DNA of 64,000 nt, taken from positions 338,734-402,733 of the forward strand of contig JAHCML010000006.1 in assembly GCA_019192455.1 (NCBI GenBank), given 5' to 3'. This DNA is from Alphaproteobacteria bacterium SS10 (GTDB lineage: Bacteria > Pseudomonadota > Alphaproteobacteria > TMED2). The translations under genes were made by a program, and so were the position numbers. Below, one piece after another: positions 61,352 to 64,000 of the stretch. The stretch's first letter is position 1, and every line of letters begins with the position of its first letter. A model generated the notes under the pieces. The model did no database searches and was not told where the DNA came from. It was given only the letters and a program-made list of their open reading frames with translations.

Positions 61352-62365
61352 ATGCGCCTGCTTCATCGTTTGGCATGCCTCTCAATCGGCGCTGTGACAG
61401 CGCTGACCCTGACACTGACACTGACCAGCGCCATCGCCTTAGCTGGGCAGAAGTCTAAGCTTATTGATGAGCATTGGTTGGCCCATGAGCCCAGCTCCAA
61501 GGTCACGCTTGAGCATGATGACTGGCAAGCAATGCTGGATATCTATCTTGAGGTGGCCGACCCGTTTGATGGCAGCCTTGAAACGATCCGCTCCAACGAG
61601 CGCCGGAACAATCGGCATTTTGCAAATTACGAGATCCACGATCAGTTTGAAGTGGTCGGTAAGCACCATGGCCGCCGCGAACACTTATCCCGCTTTGATT
61701 ATGGCGCTGTACGCCCATCGGACCGGCAGCGGCTGGATGATTACCTGACCCGCATGCAGGCGGTGACCGTCACCGACCTCAACCGGGATGAACAGCGTGC
61801 CTATTGGTTAAACCTCTATAACGCGCTGATCATGAAGATCATTCTGGACCACTACCCGGTGGCCAGCATCCTGGACATTGACCTGTCCGACGACCCGGTG
61901 CGACGGGGTCCCTGGACCGCACGACTGGTCAGTGTGGAAGGCCGGGCGCTTAGCCTGGACAATATCGCCCACGGCATTTTGCGCCCAATTTGGGAAGATC
62001 CACGCCTACTTTACGGTCTCAGCTGCGGTGCTTTGGGCTGCCCAGAGCCAAGCCCAACCGCTTTTCGGGCCGATAGCGTTGATAAATTGCTGGATGAGGC
62101 GGCAATTCGTTTCATCAACCACACAAGGGGCGCGTCGATCCGTGAAATCGGCAAACGGAAGGATGCGCTTGAGGGGGATCGACGGCTTCACGTTTCCAGC
62201 CTATATGATTGGTACGCCGAGGATTTTGGCCGGAAAAGCGGGGATATTGCGGTGATTAACCACCTGCGGAAATACGCCAAAGACCCGCTCGACCCTATGC
62301 TGACCGGCGCCAGCGAGATCGACAGCACCACCTTCAATTGGAAGCTGAACGATATCGAAGACTAG
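61352..62365 (+). CDS. DUF547-domain secreted protein
   Basis: A 337-residue protein with a signal peptide rich in Thr/Leu (ALTLTLTLTSAIALA) and a DUF547 domain. The family signature is EQRAYWLNLYNALIMKIILD, and later come LSCGALGCPEPSPTAF, and a C-terminal LYDWYAEDFG. The role of DUF547 is unknown; the conserved Cys and His suggest a hydrolase-like fold. It is on the same strand as the histidine kinase, 74 bp downstream, and completes a VTT-reductase-kinase-DUF547 group. Confidence 0.85.
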   Translation: MRLLHRLACLSIGAVTALTLTLTLTSAIALAGQKSKLIDEHWLAHEPSSKVTLEHDDWQAMLDIYLEVADPFDGSLETIRSNERRNNRHFANYEIHDQFEVVGKHHGRREHLSRFDYGAVRPSDRQRLDDYLTRMQAVTVTDLNRDEQRAYWLNLYNALIMKIILDHYPVASILDIDLSDDPVRRGPWTARLVSVEGRALSLDNIAHGILRPIWEDPRLLYGLSCGALGCPEPSPTAFRADSVDKLLDEAAIRFINHTRGASIREIGKRKDALEGDRRLHVSSLYDWYAEDFGRKSGDIAVINHLRKYAKDPLDPMLTGASEIDSTTFNWKLNDIED

Positions 62366-62426
62366 GCCCTTAAATTGGGTATCATATAATTAATGCGCGA
62401 AATCCTCCCGCAAACGTAAGTTTTGC

Positions 62427-62455
62427 TTGGACAAACGCCCGTTCTGCCCTATCGT
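62427..62455 (+). promoter_or_regulatory. Candidate promoter of the 62481 gene
   Basis: TTGGAC (62427-62432), a 17-bp spacer and TATCGT (62450-62455) place a start near 62462, about 20 nt before the ATG. A GGGG Shine-Dalgarno follows. Pattern-based only. Confidence 0.4.
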
Positions 62456-62480
62456 TTAGTGGGAAGTGAAAGGGGTGTTT

Positions 62481-63197
62481 ATGACTGCATTGGTGGCTGA
62501 AGCGAGGGATCGGTTAGATACCTATCGCACCATGCAATCTCTAAAAGCTGAGGCTGATGGGTCAAAACTGGCGCATTCAGCACTCTCTGACGTACCTGAG
62601 GCATCGACGCGAGGCCTGACAGGTTCCGCCGTTCGTAACGCGGGTAAGGGCATTGGCACGGTCAATGGTTCTTCAGCCTTCACGAAGGGCGGTAACGACG
62701 ATTTCTCCGATGTTGATGTGGGTCCGCGCGATAAGGCGCCAGCCACCCCGGCTTGGGAACAGCCCGGCGGGGTCAGCATCGCGGCACCGATTATGGGTGC
62801 CGGTGCCGCGACCTTGAATGCACATGCAAAAGCGTTCAGCGAGGAAGGCCCAACCGCAGGTCCAAACCGCTACCGCGACGTTCAGTTGAGCGAGAGCCAC
62901 CATGGCGAAGCTGGCGGCGTCACCATGATGACTGGCCTTGGCGAGCAGAGCGAACGCTCAACCCTTGAGACCCTGCCGGATGATGGCAATGCCAAGCGTG
63001 TTGCCGCTGAAAGCCGGATGGCAAAATCCATGGGTATGGAAGGTGAAGGCCCAGCAGGCGGTATCGATACCGCGGCGATGCTGAGCAAACTGCAAGAGCG
63101 GCGCGAGATGGGCCAACCATTCGGCGCCCCGACACCAGCCACACCAGCACCAGCGGCGATGCAGCCACCAGTGCAAGAACGCCGGTTGGCCATGTAA
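62481..63197 (+). CDS. Hypothetical low-complexity protein
   Basis: A 238-residue protein I do not recognise. It is rich in Gly, Ala, Glu, Ser and Met, lacks a signal peptide or membrane helix, and looks mostly disordered. The first ~30 residues (MTALVAEARDRLDTYRTMQS) could be a helix, and another lies near IDTAAMLSKLQERREMGQ. The C-terminus is Pro/Ala-rich. The reading frame has the codon bias and third-position GC of its neighbours, has a ribosome-binding site (GGGG) and ends at a strong terminator, so it is a true gene. ATG 62481 is preferred over GTG 62466. Confidence 0.65.
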   Translation: MTALVAEARDRLDTYRTMQSLKAEADGSKLAHSALSDVPEASTRGLTGSAVRNAGKGIGTVNGSSAFTKGGNDDFSDVDVGPRDKAPATPAWEQPGGVSIAAPIMGAGAATLNAHAKAFSEEGPTAGPNRYRDVQLSESHHGEAGGVTMMTGLGEQSERSTLETLPDDGNAKRVAAESRMAKSMGMEGEGPAGGIDTAAMLSKLQERREMGQPFGAPTPATPAPAAMQPPVQERRLAM

Positions 63198-63224
63198 TCA
63201 AACGGTCCAATGGACACTAGATCA

Positions 63225-63257
63225 AAACCGCGGCAGCATCGCTCAGCCGCGGTTTTT
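63225..63257 (+). terminator. Rho-independent terminator after the 62481 gene
   Basis: AAACCGCGGC (63225-63234) pairs perfectly with GCCGCGGTTT (63246-63255) with an 11-base loop, followed by TTTTTGTTT. It lies 27 bp after the stop codon and isolates the hypothetical gene from the GH114-like gene. Confidence 0.9.
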
Positions 63258-63429
63258 GTTTGGGCTGCCACCAAGCCTTAGCCCGGCCTCTTCAAGGGGC
63301 CGCAGATGGCGGGCAACAGCATCGGGGCAAAATGCCCCGAAATAGCCGGTGCTCGTTTGCGAGCTTGGCATGGATACCGCATACTGATGGATAGTGTTTC
63401 GCTTCCTAGTTGATGGAGTTCCCCCGCTG

Positions 63430-64000
63430 ATGTTTCGGCCTAGTCGTCGAGGGCGTCTGACCAAACGCCTCCAGCATGCCGCTGCCGCCGTTGTTGCGCT
63501 ATCGGCGTGGGTTTTCGTTCTTGGCAGCACCGCCTCGGCACAGCCCGTGTCGGTGATCACGCCATCACGCTGGACACCGGCACCCGATGCCCGGTTTGAC
63601 CTTCAATTCTCAACCCCAATGCAGTTGCAGCGGGTCGTTGACTTCCTAGTCCTCGATCTAAAGGACGCGCTACCGGATGAGATTAATTCGATCCGTGCTG
63701 GTGGTGCGGCGGCGGTCTGCTATTTCGACGGTGGCACAATCGCTGAGAATGCAGACGACTTTGGCTCGGTTCCACCACTGACCGTTGGCCGTCGAGTTGA
63801 GAGCCAACCAAACCAGCGCTGGCTCGATATCCGGGATATCGACGCCATTGCACCCATGATCCAGGGCCGCCTCGATCGCTGCCGGGATAAGGGTTTTGAC
63901 GGTGCCCTGGTTGGCAATCTTGAGAATTACCTATTCCGTACCGGCTTCCCGATTGGCGAGCGCCAGCAACAGGCCTTTAACCGCTGGATTGCTGATCAGG
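63430..64000 (+). CDS. Secreted GH114-like protein, 3' end cut by window edge
   Basis: Open from ATG 63430 to the window end (190 codons). A signal peptide with an Arg-rich n-region ends in ASA|Q near residue 38. The mature part resembles the GH114 (endo-alpha-1,4-polygalactosaminidase) barrel: VCYFDGGTIAENADDF, RWLDIRDIDAIAPMIQGRLD, and GFDGALVGNLENY (155-167), then TGFPIGERQQQAFNRW. In known members the segment reads as DGxEPDNxDxY, with an acidic residue where this protein has Gly-Asn. Thus it may be catalytically altered or inactive. The C-terminal half is missing from the window. Confidence 0.75.
   Translation, partial: MFRPSRRGRLTKRLQHAAAAVVALSAWVFVLGSTASAQPVSVITPSRWTPAPDARFDLQFSTPMQLQRVVDFLVLDLKDALPDEINSIRAGGAAAVCYFDGGTIAENADDFGSVPPLTVGRRVESQPNQRWLDIRDIDAIAPMIQGRLDRCRDKGFDGALVGNLENYLFRTGFPIGERQQQAFNRWIADQ

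Noticed and set aside
1-64000. tRNA, CRISPR, IS or prophage elements
   Set aside because: I looked for TPsiC-loop-like patterns, spaced direct repeats, transposase motifs and phage genes; none was convincing. A tRNAscan or similar run would be decisive.

Overview
The window looks like chromosomal DNA from a GC-rich alphaproteobacterium, probably Rhodospirillales-like (the order is inferred). The pointers are the sdhCDAB order, the SRP RNA-dnaX-ybaB-recR run, rpmH-rnpA-yidD-yidC-engB, a membrane cytochrome c near prephenate dehydratase with an alphaproteobacterial-type ACT motif, and double-domain YejF in a yejABEF operon. No CRISPR array, rRNA, tRNA, insertion sequence or phage gene was seen. 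Coding density is high and most genes are housekeeping.

Layout. 1-1334 (-): C-terminally cut TPR/GT41 (OGT-like) glycosyltransferase. 1627-5146 (+): succinate dehydrogenase sdhCDAB, then a secreted beta-propeller-like protein. 6153-13997 (-): an accessory-looking block with an AT-rich Fic protein, an FMN-binding oxidase-fold protein, a putative HEGRH zinc metallopeptidase, a large ClpA-like AAA+ unfoldase with an unusual N-terminus, and a class I/II aminotransferase. 14093-17654: DsbA-like thiol oxidoreductase, OpgC-type acyltransferase, TTC38-like TPR protein. 18046-24643 (+): pepN, DUF389 membrane protein, GNAT acetyltransferase, DUF2946 protein, PepSY reductase-type membrane protein. 24686-30456 (-): yejABEF peptide ABC importer. 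30585-36120: hisN, cytochrome c, alpha/beta hydrolase, pheA (+), cupin, hotdog thioesterase, nudC. 36215-43597 (+): SRP RNA with a good promoter, dnaX, ybaB, recR, HAD nucleotidase, dapD, dapE and two tandem paralogous membrane proteins. 43594-49319 (-): a tightly overlapping argB-rmuC-def-fmt-truA-MDR run. 49537-53305 (+): Asp/Glu racemase, nucleoside-recognition (Gate) membrane protein, then a CobW GTPase and a DUF1826 protein behind two tandem Zur-box-like operators. 53302-57298 (-): engB, a P-loop kinase, yidC, yidD, rnpA, rpmH. 57537-62365 (+): VTT/TVP38 membrane protein, flavin disulfide reductase, histidine kinase, DUF547 protein. 62481-64000 (+): an unrecognised low-complexity protein with its own promoter and terminator, then a right-truncated GH114-like secreted protein.

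The best candidate for an undescribed system is the ClpA-like unfoldase (9515-12646) followed on the same strand by the putative metallopeptidase (8271-9410). It looks like an AAA+ motor paired with a non-ClpP peptidase, but the partnership is inference from gene order. Smaller curiosities are a 45-bp tandem duplication that doubles the start codon of the Gate protein, the dual Zur-type operator, the Fic gene with inverted repeats at its promoter, and a GH114 protein lacking an expected acidic residue.
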